From: JBBDXS01 sp040902195
GTDB lineage: Bacteria; Chloroflexota; Dehalococcoidia; DSTF01; RBG-16-68-14
Direction of reading: 5' to 3'
DNA: 64,000 nt
Assembly (NCBI GenBank): GCA_040902195.1
Contig: JBBDXS010000004.1
Location: 1 to 64,000, forward strand
Shown: in pieces, positions 51,923 through 60,794 of the stretch
Position numbering within the stretch: the first letter of the stretch is position 1
How the letters are laid out: every line of letters begins with the position of its first letter
The notes under the pieces: generated by a model
Seen by the model: only the letters and a program-made list of their open reading frames with translations
The model's database searches: none
Told to the model about the DNA's origin: nothing
Program-made: the position numbers and the translations under genes

Positions 51923-53287
51923 ATGCGCCCTCTCGATGTGCGTTCGCTCACGCGCCATACGCCTCTCCTGCTGCTCGCGGGAACGCTGCTCATTCTTGGC
52001 GTTGTCGCTGCCTGCGCGCCGTCGATCGACCAGAAGAACGCCGTCCACATTCTCACGTACGACGGCACGGTCGACCCGGTCATGCTTGGCTACATCGATC
52101 GCGGTCTCGACGAGGCGGAAGGCACCGATGCGCGCGCTGTCGTCCTCCGGCTCGATACGCCGGGCGGCCTGGTCAGCTCGATGGAAGACATCGTCAAGCG
52201 GATCAACAAGTCCGGTGTGCCGGTCATCGTGTACATCTCGCCTTCGGGCGCGCAGGCCGCCTCCGCCGGCACGTTCATCACGTACGCCGCCCACATCGCC
52301 GCGATGGCGCCGCAGACGCGCATCGGCGCGGCGAGCCCGGTTGCCAGCGGCGGCCAGGACCTAGACGAGACGCTCAAGGATAAGGCGACAAACGATCTCG
52401 TCGCGCTCATCACGGGCCTCGCCGAGGCGCGAGGCCGGAACGCGGAATGGGCGGAAGACGCCGTGCGCAACGCCATCGCCGCGAACGACCGCGAGGCGGT
52501 CGAGCTAAACGTGGTCGACTTCCAGGCGAACACGCTCGACTCTGTCCTGCGCCAGGCCAACGGACGCACGGTCACCGTCGGCGAGGAGCAGCGCCGCGTG
52601 ACACTCGATCTGGCGAGCGCGCCGGTCGTCTATAACAACCGCACGTTCATCGAACGCTTCCTCGCGATCATCAGCGATCCGAACATCGCGTTCCTGCTGC
52701 TCAGCCTCGGTGCGCTTGGCCTCCTCGTCGAGATCCTGCATCCGGGCTTCGTCGCGCCCGGCGTGTTCGGCGCGATCGCGCTCGTGCTCGCGTTCTTCTC
52801 GCTCGGGACGCTGCCAACGAACTGGGCCGCCGTCGCCCTGATCGGACTCGCGTTTGCGCTGTTTGTCGCGGAGGTGTTCGTAACGGGATTCGGGGCCTTA
52901 GGAATCGGCGGGGCGATCGCGCTGATCTTCGGCGGATTGCTCCTTACCAGCAGCAGCAACCCGGACTTCCAGGTCAATCGATGGCTGATCTACTCGCTCG
53001 CGGGTAGCGTGGCGGGGTTCTTCATGATGGTCATGAGCGCCATGATTCGCACGAGACGCCTGCCGGCGTATATGGGCGCGCAGACCCTGGTGGGCCGCTG
53101 GGCTATCGCGCGGACTGCGCTGGACCCCGAAGGTCTCGTATTCTTTGAGGGCGCTCGCTGGCGCGCAACGGCGGAGGACGCGCCGGTACCCGAGGGCGAG
53201 CGCGTCCGTGTCATACAGGTGAACGGTCTCCGGCTCACGGTGCGGCGCGAGCCGCCACCCGACGAGTCGCAAGGAAAGGAAGCCTAA
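51923..53287 (+). CDS. NfeD-family membrane-bound ClpP-class serine protease (long form)
   Basis: The product is 454 residues from ATG 51923, with GGGAGG 4-9 nt upstream. A signal/lipobox-like start (GTLLILGVVAAC) is followed by a ClpP-class protease domain with Ser in GAQAASAGTFI and Lys in the KDKATND region. Four membrane helices (LLLSLGALGLLVEILHPGF...) and a C-terminal OB-fold NfeD domain (MGAQTLVGRWAIARTALDPE) follow. It works with the SPFH protein encoded 3 nt downstream; in characterised homologues the protease cleaves the stomatin partner. Confidence 0.93.
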   Translation: MRPLDVRSLTRHTPLLLLAGTLLILGVVAACAPSIDQKNAVHILTYDGTVDPVMLGYIDRGLDEAEGTDARAVVLRLDTPGGLVSSMEDIVKRINKSGVPVIVYISPSGAQAASAGTFITYAAHIAAMAPQTRIGAASPVASGGQDLDETLKDKATNDLVALITGLAEARGRNAEWAEDAVRNAIAANDREAVELNVVDFQANTLDSVLRQANGRTVTVGEEQRRVTLDLASAPVVYNNRTFIERFLAIISDPNIAFLLLSLGALGLLVEILHPGFVAPGVFGAIALVLAFFSLGTLPTNWAAVALIGLAFALFVAEVFVTGFGALGIGGAIALIFGGLLLTSSSNPDFQVNRWLIYSLAGSVAGFFMMVMSAMIRTRRLPAYMGAQTLVGRWAIARTALDPEGLVFFEGARWRATAEDAPVPEGERVRVIQVNGLRLTVRREPPPDESQGKEA

Positions 53288-53290
53288 CCG

Positions 53291-54151
53291 ATGGAACGAT
53301 TCGCGCGAGCTCTTCTGATTGCATTCGCGGTCCTGCTGTTGATCCCGCCGTGGGGGTTCATCACGTACTTTTACTCCGTGAAGATCGTGCAGGAGTACGA
53401 ACGAGGCGTCATCTTCCGTCTCGGGCGGCTGGTTGGCGCGCGCGGGCCGGGGCTGTTCTTCATTCTGCCCGTCGTCGAGCGAATGGTGAAGGTTGACCTG
53501 CGCACGGTTACGATGGACGTGCCGAGCCAGGAAGCGATCACCAAGGACAACGTGACGGTGAAGGTGAACGCCGTCGTCTATTTCCACGTCCTGAACCCCG
53601 AAGACGCTGTCGTGAAGGTGATGGACCACATCCGCGCCACGTCGCAGATCTCACAGACGACGTTGCGCAGCGTGCTCGGTCAGTCGCTCCTCGACGAGCT
53701 GCTCTCCGAACGGGAGCAGATCAACCAGAGCCTCCAGAAGATCATCGACGAGCAGACGGAGCCGTGGGGCGTCAAGGTCACGGTCGTCGAGGTGAAGGAC
53801 GTCGAGCTGCCGCAGGGTATGCAGCGCGCGATGGCCCGTCAGGCCGAGGCCGAGCGCGAACGCCGCGCGAAGATCATCAACGCTGAGGGTGAGTTCCAGG
53901 CCGCCCAGCGCCTTTCGGAGGCGGGCCGCGTGATCGCGAGCCAGCCGGGCACGATGCAACTGCGTGTGCTTCAGACGTTGGCGGAGATCTCGACAGAGAA
54001 GAACAGCACGATCATCTTCCCTGTGCCCGTGGACCTCATCGCGCAATTCATGCCCAACGTGCAGGCAGCGGAAGCCGCGCGTATCGCGGAGACCGGCGGG
54101 CCGAGCGCGGGCGCCACGCCGCCGACGCCACCGACTACGGGGCCGACGTAG
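53291..54151 (+). CDS. SPFH/band-7 (stomatin-like) membrane scaffold protein
   Basis: The 286-residue protein has one N-terminal helix (ALLIAFAVLLLIPPWGFITY), the SPFH core (YERGVIFRLGRLVGARGPGL, PSQEAITKDNVTVKVNAVVY) and a coiled-coil segment (MARQAEAERERRAKIINAEG). A Pro/Thr-rich end follows. It forms membrane microdomain oligomers and is the standard partner of NfeD, to which it is coupled here. Confidence 0.95.
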   Translation: MERFARALLIAFAVLLLIPPWGFITYFYSVKIVQEYERGVIFRLGRLVGARGPGLFFILPVVERMVKVDLRTVTMDVPSQEAITKDNVTVKVNAVVYFHVLNPEDAVVKVMDHIRATSQISQTTLRSVLGQSLLDELLSEREQINQSLQKIIDEQTEPWGVKVTVVEVKDVELPQGMQRAMARQAEAERERRAKIINAEGEFQAAQRLSEAGRVIASQPGTMQLRVLQTLAEISTEKNSTIIFPVPVDLIAQFMPNVQAAEAARIAETGGPSAGATPPTPPTTGPT

Positions 54152-54250
54152 AGGCGGGAGGCTAGAGGCTAGAGGCTGGAGGCGGGAGGCGGGACGCGGG
54201 AAACGAGATGCTGGCTCCTGACCCCTGACCCTGACCCTGGGGAGGCGGGG
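54152..54250. repeat. Low-complexity intergenic repeats
   Basis: Short tandem units GAGGCTAGAGGCTAGAGGCTGGAG / GGCGGGAGGCGGGA run from about 54152 to 54202, followed by CTGACCCCTGACCCTGACCCTGG. No coding frame is present. It lies between two convergent genes. Such units often mark dispersed intergenic repeats. Confidence 0.7.
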
Positions 54251-55111
54251 TTAGGGCAGCGCGCCGAGCACGCCCGCGACGTACTGCAAGATGATCGCCG
54301 CGTCGATCACCGTAACGACGCCGTCGCTATCGACGTCGCCGCTGGCATGGCAGGCCGGCGGCGCGATCTTTGCCGAGTCCGTCTGCAGGAGCAGCAGCAC
54401 ATCGATGGAGTCGGCCCGCCCGCTGCAGTCGACGTCGCCCCGCGGGACGGCGGGCGTCGCTGGCGGCGATGCGGGTCCGGGACAACTCGTGTTCGCGATC
54501 GGCGCTGTCGCCGATTCCTTCTCGTAGTGCGTCTTCCCGTTGCGCGAGAGCCCGCCGTCCGCGCCGACGGTCCAGCCACAGACCTGCAGGCCGACGATCG
54601 CCGAGCCGGCGCCGTCTTTGCGGATCTGAATGTGTACGTGGCGGCCCGTCGCGCAGGGCGGGCCGACGCCGCCCGCGCACTGGCTGTAGCACGACGGGTT
54701 CCCTAGGCCGGTCTCGTAGCCGACTTGCGCGCCGGCCGTGGCGACGGCCGACGGCACGTTCGCGAGGTGCGTGACGTAGCTGCTCCAGCCGCCACCGTGG
54801 TCAATCACCAGCCCCACCGGCTCGTGTGGCTGCGGCGCGCCTCGATAGCTGACCTGCGTGACGGTGCCGGGCGCGACGGGCCGGACCGTGTGCGTCAGAT
54901 CGACGGGGTCGCCGCAGTTCGGCGCGATCTGCGGCTGGAAGTCGAGCGCGTAGTCGACGTGGAAGGCCCGGGTGTAACGCCAGCCGTCGGTACCGGCCCA
55001 CGGCCAGCGAAAGGCTGGCTGCGTGCCGGCGCTGCTTGTCTGCGAAGTGAGAAGGAACGCCAGAAGCGCGACCGCCGCGGCGATGGCTAGAGCAGGGCCC
55101 CGCGTTCGCAC
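54251..55111 (-). CDS. Secreted M23/LytM-like protein with dockerin pair
   Basis: The 286-residue protein has a signal peptide (LAIAAAVALLAFLLTSQTSSA). The LytM-like domain spans about 35-200, with FHVDYALDFQP, GTVTQVSYRG, VGLVIDHGGGWSSYVTHLAN and the GRHVHIQI metal motif. The normal HxxxD first motif reads D-Y-A-L-D, so one ligand may be changed. Two dockerin loops end the protein (GDVDCSGRADSIDVLLLLQ; GDVDSDGVVTVIDAAIILQY). A TTGACG-19-TATGCT promoter candidate lies at 55150-55180. A paralogue follows upstream. Confidence 0.85.
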   Translation of the reverse strand: MRTRGPALAIAAAVALLAFLLTSQTSSAGTQPAFRWPWAGTDGWRYTRAFHVDYALDFQPQIAPNCGDPVDLTHTVRPVAPGTVTQVSYRGAPQPHEPVGLVIDHGGGWSSYVTHLANVPSAVATAGAQVGYETGLGNPSCYSQCAGGVGPPCATGRHVHIQIRKDGAGSAIVGLQVCGWTVGADGGLSRNGKTHYEKESATAPIANTSCPGPASPPATPAVPRGDVDCSGRADSIDVLLLLQTDSAKIAPPACHASGDVDSDGVVTVIDAAIILQYVAGVLGALP

Positions 55112-55211
55112 TGCGCACCTCGACAGCCCCCGCCGCCGGACGCTCGCTTAGCATAACGGGCGGGTAGGGGCGCTCGTCAAGAGTGTCGGCCGGAAGCGCG
55201 AAGTCTGTAGG

Positions 55212-56841
55212 CTATAGGTGCGAAATCAGCCCGGCGGCGTATTGCAGGATCAAAGCCGCATCGATCGCGTTCACGACGCCATCGTGGTTCACGTCAGCGG
55301 ACTGGTTCACTGAGGGAACCATCCCGGCGGCGAACTGAAGAGCCATTGCCGCGTCTATGGCATCGGACGTGCCGTTGCCGTCCGCGTCGCCTGGCGCCGC
55401 CAGCGGAGTACGTGTTGGTGTCGACGGGGGGTGCGGAGACGTCGGTGTTTGCGTCGCTGTACTCACGGGCACGGCGGTCGTGGCCGGCGTATGGGTTGGC
55501 GTTTGGCCGCCGGGAATCGGCGTGAATGTAGGAGTAGAAATGGGCGTAACTGTTGGTGTCGGAGTTAACGGCTCGACCGCTTGTCCTCCCGACAAGGCAA
55601 TCGCCACGACATCGGTCGACTGCTCAACCCACGGATTAGTGAGCGGACCCTCCTTGATGTAGAACCGGCCATCGCTCCGCACCTCGCCGGCCCGGTCGCC
55701 TGAGAGGCAGATGGCAACGACGTCGGTCGACTGCTCAACCCACGGGTTAGTGAGCGGACCTTCCTTGATGTAGAACCGGCCGTCGCTCCGTACCTCGCCG
55801 GCCCGGTCGCCGGACAGCGCGATGGCAACGACNNNNNNNNNNNNNNNNNNNNNNNNNNNNNNNNNNNNNNNNNNNNNNNNNNNNNNNNNNNNNNNNNNNN
55901 NNNNNNNNNNNNNNNNNNNNNNNNNNNNNNNNGTCGGTCGACTGCTCAATCCACGGGTTAGTGAGCGGACCTTCCTTGATGTAGAACCGGCCGTCGCTCC
56001 GTACCTCGCCGGCCCGGTCGCCGGACAGCGCGATGGCAACGACGTCGGTCGACTGCTCAATCCACGGGTTAGTGAGCGGACCTTCCTTGATGTAGAACAG
56101 GCCGTCGCTCCGCACTTCGCCGGCGCGCTGCGGAAGTTGCAGATCGGAAGTACAGGACTGGCCGAGGCTGCGAGGCGTGGGCGGCGGCGTTGCGCCGGGC
56201 GGTACGGCGGGGCAGTTTGTATTGCTGATCGGGGCTGCCCCGGAGAGGCTAGGGTAGTACGTCTGGCCGTCTCTCGAGATACCTTCATCGGATCCGATTG
56301 TCCAGCCGCAAATTGTGGCCTGTAGGATTCCTGATCCCGCACCGTTCTTTCGCAGTTGAAAGTGAACATGACGCCCGCTAGCGCAGGGCAATCCGACGCC
56401 ATTGGCGCACTCCGTGTAACAGGATGGATTGCCCAGATCAGTTGCATAGTCAACCTGGGCACCTATCGTTGCGACGCTGGGAGGTATGTTAGCGAGATGC
56501 GTGTAGTAGCTGGTCCATCCCTCACCATGATAGATGACGAGTGATACTGGTACAGCCGGCTGGGGTGCGCCTCGATTGGTTATGCCGACGACCTGACCCG
56601 GTGCCGCTGGCCGGATCGTGTGAGACGTGTCGACGGGGTTTGCGCAGCCTGACGAGATCTGCGGTTGGAGATCCACAGCGTAATCGTTGTGAAAGCCCTG
56701 CGTATAGCGCCATCCCTCTGAGCTTGCCCAGGGCCAGACGAATGACGGCGCGGCCTCGGCGGCTCTCTGTGGGACCATGATCAACAGTGCTGCCGCTACT
56801 GCAGCGGTCAAGCCGAGAAGAACAATACCAGCCTTCCGCAC
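55212..56841 (-). CDS. Secreted M23/LytM-like protein with 37-residue repeats and dockerin pair, broken by an assembly gap
   Basis: The start is GTG 56841. A signal peptide is followed by an M23-like domain paralogous to that of the neighbouring gene (FHNDYAVDLQP, GRHVHFQLRKNG). 37-residue repeats (SDGRFYIKEGPLTNPW, then VEQSTDVVAIALSGDRAGEV) come next, then a Thr/Pro linker and two dockerin loops (GDADGNGTSDAIDAAMALQF; ADVNHDGVVNAIDAALILQY). The 100-N run (55833-55932) is not a multiple of three, so the frame appears broken, but both flanks are in the same gene. The repeats resemble beta-propeller or lectin-like repeats of actinobacterial secreted proteins (weak inference). Confidence 0.85.
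55611..56154 (-). repeat. 111-bp in-frame tandem repeats flanking the gap
   Basis: Units begin at 55611, 55722, 55933 and 56044, with exact 111-bp spacing on each side of the gap. The gap starts exactly at the next expected unit (55833). The units are nearly identical, so the number of copies is unknown and the gap is a repeat-collapse artefact. Confidence 0.9.
55833..55932. other. Assembly gap (100 N)
   Basis: Exactly 100 undetermined bases, a conventional placeholder length. It sits at a repeat boundary within the M23-like gene, so the true length is probably a multiple of 111 bp. Confidence 0.95.
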
Positions 56842-56889
56842 GCGGCACGCACCTCCATGCGTTTCGGGGAACTGCTAGGCTTGGCGTCT

Positions 56890-56917
56890 ACTATAGCGGG
56901 CTGTTGGGGCAGGTCAA
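56890..56917 (-). promoter_or_regulatory. Promoter (TTGACC-16-TATAGT) of the repeat-containing M23-like gene
   Basis: On the minus strand TTGACC (56917-56912) and TATAGT (56895-56890) are 16 bp apart, about 50 nt before the start codon. GGAGG lies between. Confidence 0.65.
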
Positions 56918-56957
56918 GTCTGTGACTGGCACAGGCTGTGCCACTTCTGCACCGTCT

Positions 56958-57728
56958 CTACAGAACTTCCCCCGATTCGACGCGCACATGGGAGCCGTCG
57001 GTGCGGCGGATGATCAGCGCTCCGTCGGAGTCCGCGTCGACCGCCGTGCCCTCCTCGATGGCGCCGCCCGCGCGCTGGATGCGCACCGGCTGCCCCAGCG
57101 TCTCGAGGCGCTGCTTCCAGTCCATCGAGACCACTTCGCCGCGGCGCAGCGCCTTGTAGAGCGTTGTGTAGTTGTTCAGCGTCGCGGCGAGCACCTCCTC
57201 GCGGGAGACGTCGCGGCCGAGCTCGCTGCGCAGCGATGTCGCGATGTCACGGATCTCCTCGTGCTCGGAGACATTGATGTTCACGTTGATGCCGATGCCG
57301 TGGACCGCATAGAGCACCCGGCCGTCGTCGCTCACCTCTGATTCGAGAAGGATGCCGCAGACCTTCTTGCCATCGATGCGTACGTCGTTCGGCCACTTGA
57401 TGCGGGGGAAGAGACCTGTCGTCTCCTCGATGGCGAGGCTGACGGAGAGCGGGGCGATGACGGCGAGGTAGCGCAGCTGCGCGAGCGTCGGGCGCAGCAC
57501 GAGCGTGAAGTACAGGTTGACCCCGGCCGGCGAGACCCACGAGCGCTGCATGCGCCCGCGGCCCGCCGTCTGCTCCTCCGCCAGCACGATCGCGCCCTCG
57601 GCAGCGCCGGCCTGCGCCTGCTCGCGCGCGACGCGCATCGTCGTATCGACGGACTCCAGGTACGTGACGGAGCGCCCGATGACGTCGGTGCGCAGGAGCG
57701 ATTGGAGGAGGTCGAGATCGAACGCCAT
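56958..57728 (-). CDS. birA: Biotin-[acetyl-CoA-carboxylase] ligase (group I, no DNA-binding domain)
   Basis: From ATG 57728 the product is 256 residues. It has the biotinyl-AMP loop AGRGRMQRSWVSPAG, the KWPNDVRIDGKKVCGILLE core, GIGINVNI and a C-terminal SH3-like domain (RLETLGQPVRIQRAGGAI). There is no winged helix, so it is a plain ligase that activates biotin and attaches it to the carboxyl-carrier protein. Confidence 0.94.
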   Translation of the reverse strand: MAFDLDLLQSLLRTDVIGRSVTYLESVDTTMRVAREQAQAGAAEGAIVLAEEQTAGRGRMQRSWVSPAGVNLYFTLVLRPTLAQLRYLAVIAPLSVSLAIEETTGLFPRIKWPNDVRIDGKKVCGILLESEVSDDGRVLYAVHGIGINVNINVSEHEEIRDIATSLRSELGRDVSREEVLAATLNNYTTLYKALRRGEVVSMDWKQRLETLGQPVRIQRAGGAIEEGTAVDADSDGALIIRRTDGSHVRVESGEVL

Positions 57729-57776
57729 CGCGAAGCGATCATGCCACAGGGCTCGAAAAACCGCCATACGTCGTAG

Positions 57777-57798
57777 GGACAGACCTTCAGGTCTGTCC
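57777..57798. repeat. REP-like hairpin (copy 1)
   Basis: GGACAGACC-TTCA-GGTCTGTCC is a perfect 9-bp stem preceded by CGTAGG and followed by GGCCC. The same left and right arms occur at 63344-63392 with a longer insert, suggesting a dispersed palindromic repeat. Confidence 0.65.
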
Positions 57799-57870
57799 GG
57801 CCCCGTTCGAGACGGTTCGATCTTAGAGGCAGCCGGTTTGCAACCAGCGGACGAGGATTCGGTAGGGGAC

Positions 57871-57908
57871 AAAAGCGCCAGTCCTTCCGGCGAGCCGGAA
57901 GGACTGGC
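57871..57908 (-). terminator. Rho-independent terminator of the ctpA-smpB unit
   Basis: On the minus strand GCCAGTCCTTCCGG, a CTCG loop and CCGGAAGGACTGGC form a perfect 14-bp stem, followed by GCTTTTG. It ends the transcript carrying ctpA, smpB and the micro-ORF, and separates it from birA. Confidence 0.85.
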
Positions 57909-57941
57909 TGTGAAGTTGCTCCGGCCATAGGCCGTGACCCT

Positions 57942-58007
57942 TTAGGAGGTGCTCACCTCCAAGCGGTGCTCAGACGACGTATGACCGTCGCAACGTTTAT
58001 CATGCAT
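57942..58007 (-). CDS. Micro-ORF with an extended Shine-Dalgarno downstream of smpB
   Basis: A 21-codon frame starts MHDKRCDGH and ends EVSTS-stop. It is preceded by GAAAGGAGGTGATGC, an unbroken complement of the 16S rRNA 3' end, with 8 nt between GGAGG and the ATG; another ATG lies 6 nt earlier. Its last codons form the palindrome GGAGGTGAGCACCTCC, whose CACCTCC half could also pair with the SD. No family is recognised. It may be a real small protein or a regulatory leader-like element. It lies on the ctpA-smpB transcript, before the terminator. Confidence 0.5.
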   Translation of the reverse strand: MHDKRCDGHTSSEHRLEVSTS

Positions 58008-58077
58008 CCGCATCACCTCCTTTCCTGCTAACGATGCTAGCAGAGGGCGCGGGAAGGAATCAAGTGGGGGGAGGCTC

Positions 58078-58530
58078 TTACGCCTTCTTGCGAAGCGCCC
58101 GGGCGATGTCGCGGTCGGCGTCACGCTTGGCGATCACCGCTCGCTTGTCATAACGCTTACGACCGCGCACGAGCCCGAGCTCCACCTTCGCTAGACCGTC
58201 CTTGAGATAGAGGCTGAGCGGCACGAGGGTCATCCCCTCTTGCTCGACGGAGCGAGTCAGCTCGCGGATCTGCGTCTTGCGCAGGAGGAGCTTTCGCTTG
58301 CGGGTCGCCTCGTGGCCCGCGGGGCCGGCGGCGGTGTACTGGGCGATGTGCGCGTTGAGGAGCCACAGCTCGCCGTGCTCGGGGCGGGCGTAGGCCTCGG
58401 TGAGATTGACGCGCCCCTGGCGGATCGACTTGATCTCGCTACCCAGCAAGGCGAGGCCTGCCTCGATCTTCTTGACGACCTCGTAGTTGTGGAGGGCTTT
58501 GCGGTTGGCGGCCACCTGTTGGATGGCCAT
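58078..58530 (-). CDS. smpB: SsrA (tmRNA)-binding protein SmpB
   Basis: The 150-residue protein shows NRKALHNYEVVKKIEAGLAL, LGSEIKSIRQGRVNLTEAYA, LWLLNAHIAQYTAAG and the basic C-terminus YDKRAVIAKRDADRDIARAL. It brings tmRNA to stalled ribosomes. It lies 15 nt downstream of ctpA. No tmRNA gene was recognised nearby. Confidence 0.96.
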   Translation of the reverse strand: MAIQQVAANRKALHNYEVVKKIEAGLALLGSEIKSIRQGRVNLTEAYARPEHGELWLLNAHIAQYTAAGPAGHEATRKRKLLLRKTQIRELTRSVEQEGMTLVPLSLYLKDGLAKVELGLVRGRKRYDKRAVIAKRDADRDIARALRKKA

Positions 58531-58545
58531 GGCAACGAAGCTCCG

Positions 58546-59841
58546 TTACCGCGCGGCGGCGGCCGGCGCGGGCTGAGCGCTCGCCGACACGTCGCGGAGG
58601 TGCTCGATGGCGCGGAAGATCTGGCCGTCCTGGAGCGGATCGTACTGCGGGTCGAATGGCCCCGGCGTCACCTCGATGTCGGGCGTGATACCGACGCCGT
58701 CGATCTGGACGTCCTTCGGCGTGAGCCACTTACGAATCGTGACGAACAACGCGCCGCCGTCGTCGAGCTGCTGAGACACGTTCACCGTCCCCTTACCGAA
58801 GCTCTGCTTGCCGATGATGGTGGCGCGCCCGTTGTCGCGCAGCGCCGCGGCGAGCACCTCGGAGCCGCTGGCGCTGAACTGGTCCATCAAGATCACGATC
58901 GGGATGGTCAGCGCTGGGCCGCCGGCGCGGGCGTTGTGTGTCATGCGGTTGTCGTCGCGATCGACTTCCGTCAGCACGAGTCCGCCGTCGAGAAACAGGT
59001 CGGCCGTCTCCACGGTCTCGCGTAGCAGGCCGCCGGGGTTGCCACGCAGGTCGATTATCAAGCCTTGCTTCGTGCTCTGCGCTTCGGCAACCACTGCCTC
59101 GACTTCCTCCGGCGTCCGGTCGGCGAACTCCGCGATGCGCATGTACTGGATGTCTGTGACCTGGTTGCCGGCGGCGTCCTTCAGTTCGCCGCCGGGAGGC
59201 GTCTTGGTTACGCTTTCGAGCTTGATCTCGTCGCGGATGATCGAGAGGTCCTCGGTCGTGCCGTCGAGATGTTTGACGGTTAGCGTTACGGTGCTGCCCT
59301 TTGGCCCGCGAATGTGGAGCACCGCCTGGTCGGGGGTCCAGCCGTCGGTCGAGTCGCCATCGACGGCGAGGATGACGTCGCCCGATTTGATGCCGGCCGC
59401 TTCCGCGGGGGAACCGTCGAACGGCCGCACGATGACGATCTGGTTGTTTTGGTCCTCCTGCACCGACGCGCCGATGCCCTCGAAGCTGCCGCGCAGCCGC
59501 TCCGACGCCTCGAAGTAGGTGGCCGGGTCGATGTAGTACGTGCCGGCGTCGGCGAGGCTATCGAGCATGCCGCGGATCGCAGCTTCGTAGAGCTGCTGCT
59601 CGTCCAGGTTGTCGCGCTCGATGTAGTCGTTCAGCAGCGCGTCTACGATGTCCTTGAGCGTGCTGAAGTCGACATCGCCGTTGCTGTTGACGACGGGGCC
59701 GGGGTCTTCGATTCCCTGAGCGCTGGATGCCTGCCCGCGATCGTCGTTAGCTACCCAGCCGAGCGTAAACGTCAGCGCGAGTAGCAGGGCCCCAAGCAGG
59801 GCAACAATCGTCCAGGCGGCCGCGCGATGCGTCTGTTGCAA
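58546..59841 (-). CDS. Carboxyl-terminal processing protease (S41, CtpA-like)
   Basis: The 431-residue protein has a TTG start with AAGGAG upstream. It has one N-terminal helix (VALLGALLLALTFTLGWV), a PDZ domain (about 110-200, FEGIGASVQEDQN, GIKSGDVILAVDGDST) and the S41 core. The core carries the nucleophile in MDQFSASGSEVLAAAL (Ser) and the lysine in GKQSFGKGTVN. It trims C-termini of envelope proteins outside the membrane. It is the first gene of the unit with smpB. Confidence 0.94.
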   Translation of the reverse strand: MQQTHRAAAWTIVALLGALLLALTFTLGWVANDDRGQASSAQGIEDPGPVVNSNGDVDFSTLKDIVDALLNDYIERDNLDEQQLYEAAIRGMLDSLADAGTYYIDPATYFEASERLRGSFEGIGASVQEDQNNQIVIVRPFDGSPAEAAGIKSGDVILAVDGDSTDGWTPDQAVLHIRGPKGSTVTLTVKHLDGTTEDLSIIRDEIKLESVTKTPPGGELKDAAGNQVTDIQYMRIAEFADRTPEEVEAVVAEAQSTKQGLIIDLRGNPGGLLRETVETADLFLDGGLVLTEVDRDDNRMTHNARAGGPALTIPIVILMDQFSASGSEVLAAALRDNGRATIIGKQSFGKGTVNVSQQLDDGGALFVTIRKWLTPKDVQIDGVGITPDIEVTPGPFDPQYDPLQDGQIFRAIEHLRDVSASAQPAPAAAAR

Positions 59842-59929
59842 GGTGCTCCTTAGATTGAACGTGCGCGGCGCGCGCCGCGACAGTTCAGTCTAACATGGCC
59901 CTCTGGGGCGAACAACGATGCTGGCGAGG

Positions 59930-60790
59930 CTAGTCGAGCTGGCTGGAGAGCGCGCGCGGCTGCCTGGTTGGCGACGTAGCCTTCGCCTTGAACATGCGCG
60001 TGTCGGCGCGCTGCAGCAGCTCGGAGACGGTGCGCGCGTCATCCGGGCAGCAGGCCACGCCGAAGGAGGCGCTGATCGGCAGGCTCTCGCTAAGGGGCCC
60101 GGCGTTCGTGCGGCCGGAGGCGATCGCGTGGGCCAGCTTCTCCGCCGTCGCCTCAGCCGACGCGCGCGGCGTATCGGGCAGGATGATCGCGAACTCGTCG
60201 CCGCCGTAGCGTGCCGGGATGTCGGACGCTCGCACCTGGTTCTTGATGACCTGGCCCATCAGCGCGAGCAGCTTATCGCCCATGAGGTGCCCGTACGTGT
60301 CGTTCACGTCCTTGAAGTTATCGAGGTCGAGCAGGATGATGGAGACGGGACGCCCGTAGCGCTGCGCCCGCTCGACTTCATGGCTGAGTTGCTCGTAGAA
60401 GTAGCGGTGGTTATACAGGTCGGTCAGCGAATCGCGATACGCCAGGTTTCGCAAACGCTGGCTCAGCTCTTCCAGGTGCGACGAATACGCTCGCTCGATG
60501 CGGACGTTGCGTCCGCGCGCGTAGGTAGCGAGGAGCAGGCCGCCGGCCCCCACGAGCATGATGCCTGTAGTCACGCCGATCTCGTGCACCTGGGTGCTAA
60601 CCCAGGCATCGCCCGAGAGGGTCCAGACGATCACCGCGGCTACCAGTGGCACCATCAGCCACACGAGCGGCCACGAGCTAGAAGTCTTGATTGGACGGAC
60701 GGCGAGGTCCGGCTGGACCTGCTGGGCCGTCGACGAGGAGTCAGCGGTAGGGAGGAGAGGAGCCTTGGCCATCACCGAGCTACCCAACAC
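59930..60790 (-). CDS. Membrane diguanylate cyclase (GGDEF) with I-site
   Basis: The 286-residue protein is read from GTG 60790, with AAAGGA 6 nt upstream; ATG 60772 is an alternative. Two helices (SWPLVWLMVPLVAAVIVW, GIMLVGAGGLLLATY) precede a GGDEF domain with an intact YGGDEFAI active site, the DLDNFKDVND metal strand and an RASD product-inhibition I-site five residues before GGDEF. It makes cyclic di-GMP. Its mRNA leader contains a c-di-GMP-I aptamer whose downstream hairpin overlaps the ribosome site, so production is probably feedback-controlled at both protein and mRNA level. Confidence 0.93.
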   Translation of the reverse strand: MLGSSVMAKAPLLPTADSSSTAQQVQPDLAVRPIKTSSSWPLVWLMVPLVAAVIVWTLSGDAWVSTQVHEIGVTTGIMLVGAGGLLLATYARGRNVRIERAYSSHLEELSQRLRNLAYRDSLTDLYNHRYFYEQLSHEVERAQRYGRPVSIILLDLDNFKDVNDTYGHLMGDKLLALMGQVIKNQVRASDIPARYGGDEFAIILPDTPRASAEATAEKLAHAIASGRTNAGPLSESLPISASFGVACCPDDARTVSELLQRADTRMFKAKATSPTRQPRALSSQLD

Positions 60791-60794
60791 CGTC

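Noticed and set aside
57942..58077. tmRNA gene next to smpB
   Set aside because: The region has no tRNA-like ends or tag frame, so tmRNA is not here.
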